From Spirochaetota bacterium (GTDB lineage: Bacteria; Spirochaetota; UBA4802; JAFGJZ01), in assembly GCA_027858855.1 (NCBI GenBank), contig JAQIBV010000023.1, positions 1-64,000 on the forward strand: a stretch of DNA of 64,000 nucleotides, in the 5' to 3' direction. Positions 26,227-35,350 of this stretch are shown here, in pieces. Position 1 is the stretch's first letter, and each line of letters begins with the position of its first letter. The translations under genes were made by a program, and so were the position numbers. The notes beneath the pieces are model-generated. The model made no database searches. It saw only the letters and a list, made by a program, of their open reading frames with translations, and was not told the DNA's origin.

Positions 26227-27984
26227 TTATTTATCTTCCCTAATTCGCTCTAAAATAGCGCCCTTTTGCTGTTTGAATGAAGAGTCACCTTTAGCTGTAT
26301 AGTTCCATTGTATAATCTCATTTGTCAGATCAACAAAGTAGGAGCGAGCATCATCACGTGTATCAAAGCTGAATTTTTTATCAAGAACCTCTCCAACCAC
26401 TTCTGCAAGCTCAAGCTGGCGATGAACATCACAGGTTGTATCAACCTTGTCGAATGCATTCTGCTGAAGCAAAACCGAGTCGTAAAATTCTCCCTTCAGA
26501 AATAAAACAATATCATCAAGAGAAATTCCCTCTTCTCCAACAACCGACATCTTTTTACCAATCTCATCCGATTCTATAAGAATCTGTTGTGCCATGTGAA
26601 TTATTTGCACCATGGTCTTTAATTCTTCATCTCCGGTTTCACGAAAACGGTCAAAATACTTTGACCAGGAAATAAGAGGATCAATAGCTGGATAGCGACG
26701 GGCATCAGAACGAGACCTTGACAGTCCCATAAAACAGCCCACAACCGCAAGCGTAGCCTGAGTAACAGGCTCTTCAAAGTTACCACCGGCAGGTGAAACA
26801 GCCCCCCCCATTGTTAAGGATCCGATATCACCTGAACTGTTTTGAACCAGTCCGGCACGCTCATAAAACTCTGCAATACGCGATGCAAGATAGGCAGGAA
26901 ACGCCTCTTCCCCTGGTATCTCTTCCAGACGACCACTCATTTCGCGCAAAGCCTGTGCCCATCTTGAAGTAGAGTCAGCCAGAAGCAGAGTATCAAGACC
27001 CATCTGTCGGTAATATTCACCGATTGTAGCACCAACATAGACCGAAGATTCACGCGCAGCAACCGGCATGGATGAGGTGTTACAGATAATACAGGTTCGA
27101 TCCATCAGTTTCTTTCCTGTTTGCGGATCATCAAGAAGTGGAAACTCGCGTAAAATTTCCACGACCTCTCCTGCGCGCTCGCCGCAGGCAACAACAATTA
27201 CAACCTGTGCTTCAGCATTCTTCGAAATCTGGTGCTGCAGAACAGTTTTACCAGCACCAAATGGTCCCGGCGTACAGAAGGTTCCACCCTTAGCAACAGG
27301 AAACGGTCCGTCAATAATTCGACATCCAGTCGTCATCGGTTTATCAGGATATTTTCTTTTACCAAAACGCAGGGGAAATTTGGAAGGCCATTTTTGAGAC
27401 ATGGTCACAGAGTGAACCTTTCCGTTTTCATCTTTTATCTTTGCGATCTCTTCTTCAATGGTGTAGTCTCCCGCACTTTTCATTTCGGTAATAGTGCCTT
27501 TGCCTTCGAACCTAAAGGGAACCATAATTTTATGTTCAATAACTCCTTCCGGAACCGAACCTAAATACGAGGCACGCTCAACCGTATCTCCAACTTCGGC
27601 GGAAGGTGTAAAAGCCCATTTTTTTTCTCTGTCAAGGGGAGAAAGATACAAGCCCCGTGGAAGAAAATAACCGGCCTCCTGTGCGACATCCTCCAAAGGA
27701 TTCTGAAGGCCGTCATAAACACTTTGTAACAGTCCAGGTCCAAGCTCTACCGAAAGAAGTTCTTCATCGAACTCAACTGTATCACCATAACGAACACCTC
27801 GTGTCGGTTCAAACACCTGCACCTTTGCCAAATTCCCATTTATTTCAATGACTTCACCCTTAAGACTCTGTCCGCCCGTCTTAACGAAAACCAGTTCATT
27901 TTGACGTATAACACCGGTAAACTTCACTGTCAGCAGGTTTCCCTGAGCCGCAACGATAATACCTGTAGTTTTTTCTGATGCCAT
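26227..27984 (-). CDS. atpA: V-type ATPase subunit A (catalytic)
   Basis: The 585-residue catalytic subunit of the V1/A1 head. The Walker A GPFGAGKT lies at residues 240-247 and the catalytic loop GERAGEVVEILREFP after it (Glu at GER). The bulge or non-homologous insertion typical of A subunits is present before it (about 110-200: LSPLDREKKWAFTP). LADSTSRWAQALREMSGRLEEIPGEE-type sequence, with the arginine finger region, follows. The strong AGGAGA site precedes the ATG. It lies 16 bases after the DUF2764 gene. Confidence 0.97.
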   Translation of the reverse strand: MASEKTTGIIVAAQGNLLTVKFTGVIRQNELVFVKTGGQSLKGEVIEINGNLAKVQVFEPTRGVRYGDTVEFDEELLSVELGPGLLQSVYDGLQNPLEDVAQEAGYFLPRGLYLSPLDREKKWAFTPSAEVGDTVERASYLGSVPEGVIEHKIMVPFRFEGKGTITEMKSAGDYTIEEEIAKIKDENGKVHSVTMSQKWPSKFPLRFGKRKYPDKPMTTGCRIIDGPFPVAKGGTFCTPGPFGAGKTVLQHQISKNAEAQVVIVVACGERAGEVVEILREFPLLDDPQTGKKLMDRTCIICNTSSMPVAARESSVYVGATIGEYYRQMGLDTLLLADSTSRWAQALREMSGRLEEIPGEEAFPAYLASRIAEFYERAGLVQNSSGDIGSLTMGGAVSPAGGNFEEPVTQATLAVVGCFMGLSRSRSDARRYPAIDPLISWSKYFDRFRETGDEELKTMVQIIHMAQQILIESDEIGKKMSVVGEEGISLDDIVLFLKGEFYDSVLLQQNAFDKVDTTCDVHRQLELAEVVGEVLDKKFSFDTRDDARSYFVDLTNEIIQWNYTAKGDSSFKQQKGAILERIREDK

Positions 27985-28000
27985 GGATGATTCTCCTCTT

Positions 28001-28783
28001 TTACCCGTTAATTATTTCCTCTACTAAACTTTCCGCAATATCGCCATCTAAAAGAGCCCAGCGATCTCGGAAAAACAGTGATATGATAAATACATAAATA
28101 GCATGATCTCCAAAAATATCATCGGCACGATACTCAGAAAGCAGGTTCAGAAGAAACAGATCAACCGCCTTATCACGCTCCATTATATCTTTTTCAAATA
28201 AAGCTGTTAAATGAGTAACTTCCGGAAATACTGATGACAGGCCATAATCTGCAGAATTTTTATTCGCCAGTATTGTCGAAACAATCTCTTCTTTACCAAT
28301 TAGAGTCTCCTCCGAAAGCTCTCCCTTTCGGTCAAGACGCATTGCCATAATGATTGTGCGCACAATAAGTGCCGTATCGGCATAGTAACGAAAAAAAGGA
28401 ATTTTACTATCATACATTTCAGTGAAATAGGCCAGATACAGCTCATCAAAGTGGGACAGGCGTGATTCAGAATCAGGATATTTAACAAAAAATTCTTCAA
28501 TATATTCAGGATACTCTTCCGGTCGGTTAAGGCGTGGCAATTCAAGAAAGGCAGCAGCGTCTTCTTTTGTAATCAACGAAGGTGCAAACTCCTCCGCCAC
28601 ATTATTCTGCAGTATCATTTCAAGTGTTCGTAATTCATTATAGAGAAGGATTTTATCTATTCCATCTTTGAAGGGTTCAAACATGAATCCATTCTCTTCA
28701 AAATACTGCTCGAGAGTATCGCGTATGTCTCCTTCCCAGCTGAGCTCTGGCAAAGAGGCAATAATATAGTAGTTTAGTTTCAT
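28001..28783 (-). CDS. DUF2764 protein in the V-ATPase operon
   Basis: A 260-residue soluble helical protein matching DUF2764 (MKLNYYIIASLPELSWEGD at the N-terminus, then IPFFRYYADTALIVRTIIMAMR and WALLDGDIAESLVEEI). It holds the place between E and A where other bacteria have subunit C (AC39) and F. Its size, helical make-up and position suggest it takes the role of subunit C, the funnel linking ring and stalk; this is inference. Treponema and Borrelia V-ATPase operons carry the same family in the same place. It starts eight bases after atpE. Confidence 0.88.
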   Translation of the reverse strand: MKLNYYIIASLPELSWEGDIRDTLEQYFEENGFMFEPFKDGIDKILLYNELRTLEMILQNNVAEEFAPSLITKEDAAAFLELPRLNRPEEYPEYIEEFFVKYPDSESRLSHFDELYLAYFTEMYDSKIPFFRYYADTALIVRTIIMAMRLDRKGELSEETLIGKEEIVSTILANKNSADYGLSSVFPEVTHLTALFEKDIMERDKAVDLFLLNLLSEYRADDIFGDHAIYVFIISLFFRDRWALLDGDIAESLVEEIING

Positions 28784-28790
28784 TTACCGC

Positions 28791-29420
28791 CTACTTTTTT
28801 TCAAAAAGATATGTCCGCAGTTCACTTCGTACAAAAGAAGAAAGCAGCTCGGTTAACGACTCTTCAGAGAAGTCGTACATCAGTTGACTGTCTGAAAGGA
28901 TAACAGCAAAACCGGATGGCACACTTTCATCAGATAATGTAACTTTTGCTGAAAATTTTGCGATAATTTCACTTCTAACATAGTCTGCTATTTTTCCACG
29001 CAAAGAGTCTGAAAGCCTTACCTCAAGAGTCTCATCGCCGGCAGTCTTCACGACATCTGATATAAACTCTTTAACCAGCTCTCCTGAACTTATTACCTGT
29101 GAAACCGGTTTTTCAACAACCTGTTTCAATACTGATTTTTCAAGAGCGATCTTTAAAGTATCAATTGATTGTTTTGATGCAATGCGTAACGCTGAATTCA
29201 AAGAATTCTTTTCACGTATGGCACTTTCCTGAGCATCCGCCTTAATTTTTGCAGCCTCTTCCCGAGCCTTTTCAATTATCCGATTACTCTCTTCATGCGC
29301 AGAAGCAATAATTGCCTGCTTCTCCTGCTGAGCCGGATCCAGAACACGCTCTTTAAGATAATTTGAGATGTCCCTCATTTTTGTCTCGAATGGTTGTGCA
29401 GCCTGCATATTGTCGCTCAT
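28791..29420 (-). CDS. atpE: V-type ATPase subunit E (peripheral stalk)
   Basis: A 209-residue protein with a long N-terminal helix rich in Ala/Glu/Lys (AIIASAHEESNRIIEKAREE, AAKIKADAQ), expected to pair with another coil to make the peripheral stalk, and a globular C-terminal half (SGFAVILSDSQLMYDFSEES). GGAGGGAG precedes the ATG, the best ribosome site of the operon, as fits the first gene. No separate subunit G/H partner is present in the operon. Confidence 0.92.
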   Translation of the reverse strand: MSDNMQAAQPFETKMRDISNYLKERVLDPAQQEKQAIIASAHEESNRIIEKAREEAAKIKADAQESAIREKNSLNSALRIASKQSIDTLKIALEKSVLKQVVEKPVSQVISSGELVKEFISDVVKTAGDETLEVRLSDSLRGKIADYVRSEIIAKFSAKVTLSDESVPSGFAVILSDSQLMYDFSEESLTELLSSFVRSELRTYLFEKK

Positions 29421-29803
29421 TACTCCCTCCGGAAGAATATTCGTTAATTGCTAACATGAAGTTCAGATTTAACTTTAGGGAACTTCGCAAGTTCCTTGAT
29501 AAAACCTAATCAAATAGAGTTTAACATTAGTTTTGTTCACGACTCTATCGTCAATAATCTTTTTTAATAAGACGAAGCCCCGTTAACTCGTAATTAAAAT
29601 CTTTCTAAACCCATTAAATATATTACTTATATTACTTATAATAAATTTTATTATTCTATCTAAACAAAAATCACATCTATAAATCTGCCACTGGGTTTTA
29701 TAAATTTTAATTCGTTACAAAAGCAACTATTACCCTCTTAACCAGACCTTTTTTTGATTTCAACAAGAAAACCTCTATACTTAAAGTAATCATCTACATT
29801 CCT
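29421..29803. other. V-ATPase promoter region, otherwise gene-free
   Basis: AT-rich interval upstream of atpE (leftward) and downstream of the transglutaminase-like gene. A small perfect hairpin, GGAACTT CGC AAGTTCC, sits at 29479-29495 in the likely atpE leader. No coding sequence or clear promoter boxes could be fixed. Confidence 0.4.
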
Positions 29804-31645
29804 CTATTGTACCGAAATGTCGATTTTTTGCTCGATTATTTGTCCATCTATATTGTTACGGGACGGTCGTTCATCAAGGGGTTCATGATCATAATTATTT
29901 CCACTTAGAGTTTCAAGCATCAGGTAATTACGCAGTACAAATTTAGAGTCATCACCGTATTTCGGGTCATCATTCCATGTAGCATCAGTCAGATACCAAC
30001 TTCCATTATAGCTCACATTGCACCAGGCGTGTGCTTCACCCTTTGAATCTGCAGAACTGTATCCATAACCGGCAACAGCCCTGGTTCTAAAACCTGCACA
30101 GCGCAAAAGCGCCGAATATAAACTGGTGTAACCCTCACAAACTGCAGAACTGGTTGCAAGCACTGAAAGCGCATCCTGTTTTTTTCGACGCGCGGGAGTT
30201 AGGGAGTCCATGTCATAAACCAGTTGCGCTACAACATAATCATGAAGTCGCACAATCTGTCGCAGCGGCTCATCCCGCAAATACCAGCTCTCGCGTTGTA
30301 ACAGGTTGTATATATCTACCGAGTCAGACTGAATATATCCCGACGGATAAAGAAATGCCCCTGTCTCATTCCGACTGTTATAAACTTTGAACCGATACAG
30401 CAGACCATCCTTCGAGTCCCACGAATATACAAGTATGTCTCCATCATACTGCTCTTCGACAGTTGAGGCCTGAACAGTACAGCGGTACACCGTAACATCA
30501 TAGTCCCCCTTGCCAAAGGGCAACCAGATACGCTCATTGAATTCTCCGCTCAAGAAGGTATCATACACCGTCCCCTCTTTTTCAATCCGAACCATAAGAT
30601 ACTTCTGATTTCCAGTATAACTCGATGACCCATGCATGGTGAAAAATGCATCTGCTTCAAATTCTTTAAATTGCGGCTGGACAATATCGATATTTGCGTC
30701 ACTTTTCACCACAGGCGAACCAAGGCCAGTCTCACCTGCTCCACCATACTCTATGTCATTATAAACAAAACTATCTCCTTTGTTATCAGTATCCAGAACT
30801 TCAATCAAAGCCGATGTAACTTCCAACCCTTCCACCTGAGCCCGGACAGCAACCTTACCAGGAACTGTGCCCGTAAATCTGTTTTCATCCATAGCCCCAT
30901 CCCCACCTGAAGAGACGAGATCATAGGTAAACTGCTGGCCCGATATTACAGAATTATCCGCACGCAATGCAAAAGCTTGGTATTCAATGACAGTATCATT
31001 CACCACCGCACGCTGCGGCCCAGAGGGAACTATACCCGCACCAACCGCTTCGTTCGCCACTAAAGACACACAGTCTATCCAGGCACTGTTTTCAAAGCCT
31101 ATCGAAGAATCGTTTGAGCTGTTTTGCACATACCAGGATAGAGCAACCGATCCTGTAGAGCTAAATTCTATAGTTCTACTTTTCCAAAGATTTGAATAGT
31201 CAGCCGCTTTGATTATCTGTTCACCATCAATCTCAAATATGAAAGAATATCCGCTTTCGGGGTTGATATCGGTGCGGTAATAGAACGAGATCGCATAATC
31301 ACCGGGTGACAGGTCTGCTTCATACCGTACACCGCTGATTTTACCATTCAGAAGCGGCTTAGTTGCAAGACGAAGCGAGTAATCGCCTTCAAAAGCCGGA
31401 TAATCCAAAATTTCAGGATCTCCGGATAAAACAGACCACCCATCAGGTAGCTGTTGACTGTCGAAAAAGCAGCTCAACAAAGCTTCTTCGCTTTTTTTTA
31501 AAGGGAAATACTCTATAACGCTCTCTGGAAGATTCGCCAACTGAACAGCCGGATTCACTTTTGAAGATCCCGAATCATCTGAAGAACAACCGATGAGCAC
31601 AAACACCAATGTGATAAATAATATATAGTTAACTCTTTTAATCAT
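29804..31645 (-). CDS. transglutaminase-like lipoprotein
   Basis: A 613-residue envelope lipoprotein: signal peptide with lipobox LIGC (Cys20), then Ser/Asp-rich linker. The N-terminal 400 residues are strand-rich (immunoglobulin or jelly-roll-like, with a glycan-binding look: DYAISFYYRTDINPESGYSF). The C-terminal 150 residues are a transglutaminase-core domain with the Cys-His-Asp triad: SAVCEGYTSLYSALLR, EAHAWCNVSY and YLTDATWNDD. Such domains act as peptidases or cross-linkers of proteins. The gene sits alone on the minus strand behind the hairpin and tandem repeat at 31680-31962. A protease or cell-wall role is possible, not shown. Confidence 0.85.
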   Translation of the reverse strand: MIKRVNYILFITLVFVLIGCSSDDSGSSKVNPAVQLANLPESVIEYFPLKKSEEALLSCFFDSQQLPDGWSVLSGDPEILDYPAFEGDYSLRLATKPLLNGKISGVRYEADLSPGDYAISFYYRTDINPESGYSFIFEIDGEQIIKAADYSNLWKSRTIEFSSTGSVALSWYVQNSSNDSSIGFENSAWIDCVSLVANEAVGAGIVPSGPQRAVVNDTVIEYQAFALRADNSVISGQQFTYDLVSSGGDGAMDENRFTGTVPGKVAVRAQVEGLEVTSALIEVLDTDNKGDSFVYNDIEYGGAGETGLGSPVVKSDANIDIVQPQFKEFEADAFFTMHGSSSYTGNQKYLMVRIEKEGTVYDTFLSGEFNERIWLPFGKGDYDVTVYRCTVQASTVEEQYDGDILVYSWDSKDGLLYRFKVYNSRNETGAFLYPSGYIQSDSVDIYNLLQRESWYLRDEPLRQIVRLHDYVVAQLVYDMDSLTPARRKKQDALSVLATSSAVCEGYTSLYSALLRCAGFRTRAVAGYGYSSADSKGEAHAWCNVSYNGSWYLTDATWNDDPKYGDDSKFVLRNYLMLETLSGNNYDHEPLDERPSRNNIDGQIIEQKIDISVQ

Positions 31646-31679
31646 CTTTGTTCCAGAAATTACTCTTTATCTAAAGTTT

Positions 31680-31720
31680 GATTATGTTTCCCCCCGCCTG
31701 CGGCGGGGGGAAACATAATC
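31680..31720. repeat. 19-bp perfect GC-rich hairpin
   Basis: Arms 31680-31698 and 31702-31720 are perfectly complementary over 19 bases around a TGC loop; the inner part is C6GCC/GGCG6, far more GC-rich than the surrounding DNA. It lies 34 bases upstream of the transglutaminase-like gene on its strand. It may be a regulatory leader structure, a REP-like element or a boundary of the tandem repeats that begin at its right arm. Confidence 0.75.
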
Positions 31721-31962
31721 AAATTAATTCTCAATTTTACTCTTTATGAACCACACATGAAATTAGTAATTAACCTATAAGCCATTCTCCTGAAATCGCT
31801 TTTAAGAGCTGACAAAAATAATCAAATTAATGCTCAATTTTACGCTTTGCGAACCACACATGAAATTAATAATTAACCCATAAGCCCTTCTCCTCAAACC
31901 GCTTTTAAGAGCTGACAAAAATTAATCAAATTAATGCTCAATTTTACGCTTTATGAACCTCA
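31717..31962. repeat. tandem direct repeat, 2.4 copies of 103-104 bp
   Basis: Units start at 31717, 31820 and 31924 with AATCAAATTAAT, and the first two run to GAGCTGACAAAAAT. Copies differ at about ten positions, such as TTTACTCTTTATGAACC versus TTTACGCTTTGCGAACC. The third is cut after about 39 bases. They do not code for protein. They are too long and too few to be a CRISPR array. Confidence 0.85.
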
Positions 31963-32273
31963 CCCTATTATATTATCCGGTTTTTTATCAAAATCAAATC
32001 AATATTGCAAAACTATCTGGTTTTTGCGTTTAAGCTGCGAAACAAGAGTTTGATTGACAACTTTATGTAAGTAAATACTGTGGTAAGTTCTGATACTCAA
32101 GACCTCGACAAGGAACTTGCCCGTGTGCATTATCACTTTATGTGATAAAAAAGGAAAACCGCTTTATAAAAACTTCCAATTGACATGTTTATTTATATTG
32201 CAGTAGATAGAGTATTGATTTTTCTCATCTATATTCTATTTATAAAAAACAAACTTAAAACAGAACAAAAAGT

Positions 32274-32708
32274 ATGATTAATATAAAATTAAAAAGATCT
32301 GAAGGAGCCAAAGAGCCGGAATATCAGAGTACAGGATCAGCCGGAGCCGATATCTTCTCATTCATTGAAAATGAGATCACTATCGCCGCCGGAGAAACTG
32401 CTCTCGTTAATACTGGCCTTTATCTGGAAATACCAGATGGGTACGAAGTACAAATACGACCGCGCAGCGGTCTTGCTCTTAAACATGGTATAACACTACT
32501 GAATTCTCCCGGCACTATTGACAGTGACTATCGGGGAGAACTCAAAATCATTGTGACTAACCTTGGCAAAGAGCCCTTCACTATTTTCAATCACATGAGA
32601 ATAGCCCAGATGATTGTATCCAGAGTTTACCGCGCTAATTTTTGCAGCGAATCGTCGTTAACAGAAACAGGCCGTGGTTCCGGAGGATTCGGGCACACAG
32701 GTATATGA
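32274..32708 (+). CDS. dut: dUTP diphosphatase
   Basis: A 144-residue trimeric dUTPase that hydrolyses dUTP to dUMP, keeping uracil out of DNA and feeding dTMP synthesis. Conserved motifs are in order: GSAGADIFS (1), PRSGLALKHGI (2), GTIDSDYRGE (3, catalytic Asp), RIAQMIV (4) and the C-terminal RGSGGFGHTG (5). The ribosome site is weak. Its last codons overlap the ATG of the RNase J gene by four bases, so rnj is translationally coupled. Confidence 0.97.
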   Translation: MINIKLKRSEGAKEPEYQSTGSAGADIFSFIENEITIAAGETALVNTGLYLEIPDGYEVQIRPRSGLALKHGITLLNSPGTIDSDYRGELKIIVTNLGKEPFTIFNHMRIAQMIVSRVYRANFCSESSLTETGRGSGGFGHTGI

Positions 32709-34393
32709 AAAAAAGTACAAAAAACACAAAATCAAAATCAGCACATTCCCTTAAATCAGTAAAAATCATTCCGATTGGCGGACTGGATGCGATTGGCCGT
32801 AACATGACAGTCTTTGAATGCGAAGATACCATTCTTGTTGTCGACTGCGGAATAATGTTTCCAACCCCCGAAATGCCAGGAATCGACTTTATTATCCCCG
32901 ACTTTTCGTATCTTGAAAAAAACCGGGAAAAAATCAAAGGGCTGGTTATTACCCACGGCCATGAAGATCACATCGGGGCTGTACCCTTCTTTCTGAAAAA
33001 GTTCATGGTTCCCGTTTACGGTTCACAATTAACTCTGGGTTTCATCAAAAAAAGGCTCGAAGAACGACCGGTCGGCAAAGAGCCGGAATTTCACGTCATT
33101 GATGGTGGAGATAAAAATACTATTGGCTGTTTTGAAGTTGAAAGCATCCCGGTTAACCACTCCATCGTCGGTGGAATGGGGCTTGCAATCCGTTCAAAAG
33201 CAGGAACGATTGTTCACTCAGGTGACTTCAAGATAGACCACACCCCCGAAGACGGGCGTCGCACCGACATAGCCCGGTTTGCCGAAATTGGCAAAGAAGG
33301 AGTTCTTCTGCTAATGTCCGACTCAACGAATGCCGAACGTCCGGGCTATACCGGCACCGAAAAAGTCCTTAATAACAAGCTCTTCGAAATTTTTGCATCT
33401 GCAAAAGCACGAATAATTGTTGCAACATTTGCTTCCAACATTTCACGAATTCAACAGATACTAAATGCAGCGCAAAAATATAACCGGAAGGTAATTATTT
33501 CCGGTTTAACAATGCAAAAAAATATAGAAATCGCACGCAGCCTCGGCTTTCTCAATTTCAGTGATTCACTTATCGCTGAGTTACGAGAAGTAAACACCAT
33601 ACCCCTAAAAAAACAGACTATCATCTGTACAGGAACCCAGGGCGAACCGATGTCGGCTCTTACACGGATCTCCAACGGCACCCACAAGCACTTTAAAAGC
33701 TGTACGGGTGACACAGTAATTATTACGGCTTCTGTAATTCCCGGAAACGAACGTGACATCGGAGTTGTTATCAACTCTCTGTTAAAGCAGGACACTATTG
33801 TTCACTACGAAAAATCGAAAGATATTCACGTATCGGGTCACGCGTCACAGGAAGAGCTGAAACTGATGATGGGTCTGGTTAAACCTAAATTTTTCCTTCC
33901 AATTCATGGTGAGCATAAACACCTTAAGGCTCACGCAGCACTTGCTCTTGACATGGAAATTAAGTCTTCGGGAATCATTGTTGCCGAAAACGGAGATATT
34001 CTGGAGATGAATCATCGTTCATTTACCAAAACCGGTCACCTTCCGATCAGGAATGTCTACACCGAAGGTAACTATATAGGTGATATCTCTGGAGACACAA
34101 TCAAAGATCGCCAGACAATCTCTTCAGATGGAATTATTTATATTTCGGTTGTACTTGCAGAGAATCTTCTGGTACACAAACCGGTAATCAAAACACGAGG
34201 GTTTTCACCGGCCGTGGATCCACGCTTTATTCAGCGCCTGCAGGAAGAGACAGAATACAGGCTCGATAAAGTTTTGGCTAAACCGACCTCAGCCGACAAT
34301 ATATCTCTTAATGTCCGCAGGAGTCTTAAAAATATGATTTATAAACAAACACGCAGCAATCCTATAATTGATTTAACAGTTATCGAAATATAA
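32705..34393 (+). CDS. rnj: ribonuclease J
   Basis: A 562-residue beta-CASP metallo-beta-lactamase nuclease with 5'-exo and endo activity in mRNA decay and rRNA maturation. The Zn-binding HGHEDH is at residues 84-89, with HSGDFKIDHTP and the beta-CASP HxSGHASQEEL and FLPIHGEHKHL motifs later. The C-terminal domain is present (PVIKTRGF, LDKVLAK). I start at 32705, in the ATGA overlap with dut, not the ATG at 32642 inside dut. Spirochaetes often use RNase J; no RNase E is in view. Confidence 0.96.
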   Translation: MKKSTKNTKSKSAHSLKSVKIIPIGGLDAIGRNMTVFECEDTILVVDCGIMFPTPEMPGIDFIIPDFSYLEKNREKIKGLVITHGHEDHIGAVPFFLKKFMVPVYGSQLTLGFIKKRLEERPVGKEPEFHVIDGGDKNTIGCFEVESIPVNHSIVGGMGLAIRSKAGTIVHSGDFKIDHTPEDGRRTDIARFAEIGKEGVLLLMSDSTNAERPGYTGTEKVLNNKLFEIFASAKARIIVATFASNISRIQQILNAAQKYNRKVIISGLTMQKNIEIARSLGFLNFSDSLIAELREVNTIPLKKQTIICTGTQGEPMSALTRISNGTHKHFKSCTGDTVIITASVIPGNERDIGVVINSLLKQDTIVHYEKSKDIHVSGHASQEELKLMMGLVKPKFFLPIHGEHKHLKAHAALALDMEIKSSGIIVAENGDILEMNHRSFTKTGHLPIRNVYTEGNYIGDISGDTIKDRQTISSDGIIYISVVLAENLLVHKPVIKTRGFSPAVDPRFIQRLQEETEYRLDKVLAKPTSADNISLNVRRSLKNMIYKQTRSNPIIDLTVIEI

Positions 34394-34426
34394 GTAACCG
34401 GCTCAACAATAGCGAGGGGGATTACC

Positions 34427-35266
34427 ATGAAAAACCTGTTTGTCACCTTTTTAGCTCTCGGCATAGTTCAGGGTGTCGCAGAATTTTTACCAATCTCCTC
34501 TTCTGGGCACCTTGTCCTGATGCAGAACATCCCCTGGTTCAATCAGTCGATAAACGCAGTAGCTTCAAACAAGACGCTCTTCATCAATGTAGCTCTTCAT
34601 CTGGCCTCCCTTGCTGCGGTTCTTATCTATTTCAGAAAGGATATCTACACTCTCGCAACTGAATCAATTCTGGCTCTGATCAGGCGGGACTTCAGGAACG
34701 GATCATTATTAATAGCAATTTACATTGTTCTCGCTTCGATTCCTGCAGCCATCTTCGGTATCATGTTTCACAGCTTTATTGAAACGCGTCTCTCGTCTCT
34801 TTTACCAGTTTCTATCATGCTTATTCTTAACGGTCTTGTTCTATTATATACTAAAAGAATAAGCTCATCAGACCGACAATTAGAAGAGATGGGATTTATT
34901 ACTGCCCTGATGATAGGCTGCTGTCAGGCCGTTGCAGTAATTCCGGGTATTTCACGGGCAGGAATGACAATCAGCGGGGGCATGATTCTTGGTATCGAGC
35001 CGGAAAAAGCGGCCAGGTTTTCATTTCTGATGTCAATACCGGTTATTGCCGGCGCCGGATTACTTGAAACAGGCAAAGTGGCATCACAAGGGCTTGGAAG
35101 TTCATTTTATATACCGCTTCTTGCAGGAGCTTTTGTCTGTTTTGTTGTCGCTCTACTCTCTTTAAGCCTGCTTTTTGTAATAATTAAAAAGACCGGTCTA
35201 TCGGTATTCGGTTTTTATACTATTGCTGCTGGCCTTTGCGGAGTAACGGTTCATCTCCTGGTTTAA
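34427..35266 (+). CDS. uppP: undecaprenyl-diphosphatase
   Basis: A 279-residue polytopic inner-membrane phosphatase (BacA/UppP) that recycles the undecaprenyl carrier in peptidoglycan and other wall-polymer synthesis. The signatures GVAEFLPISSSGHLVL near residue 20 and AVIPGISRAGMTISGGM near 180 are both complete, including the Glu/Ser/Arg active-site residues. GAGGGGG precedes the ATG. It lies 33 bases after rnj and likely shares its transcript. Confidence 0.97.
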   Translation: MKNLFVTFLALGIVQGVAEFLPISSSGHLVLMQNIPWFNQSINAVASNKTLFINVALHLASLAAVLIYFRKDIYTLATESILALIRRDFRNGSLLIAIYIVLASIPAAIFGIMFHSFIETRLSSLLPVSIMLILNGLVLLYTKRISSSDRQLEEMGFITALMIGCCQAVAVIPGISRAGMTISGGMILGIEPEKAARFSFLMSIPVIAGAGLLETGKVASQGLGSSFYIPLLAGAFVCFVVALLSLSLLFVIIKKTGLSVFGFYTIAAGLCGVTVHLLV

Positions 35267-35350
35267 ATCCCTCTTTATGCTCTGAATATCTTCGGGAAAT
35301 CCCGAACTGTACCCGAATAAATCTTTTGTCACCGTTCTCCGGAGAAAACC

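Noticed and set aside
31717-31962. CRISPR-like array
   Set aside because: Units are 103-104 bp with only 2.4 copies and no short repeat/spacer pattern; they are long tandem repeats.
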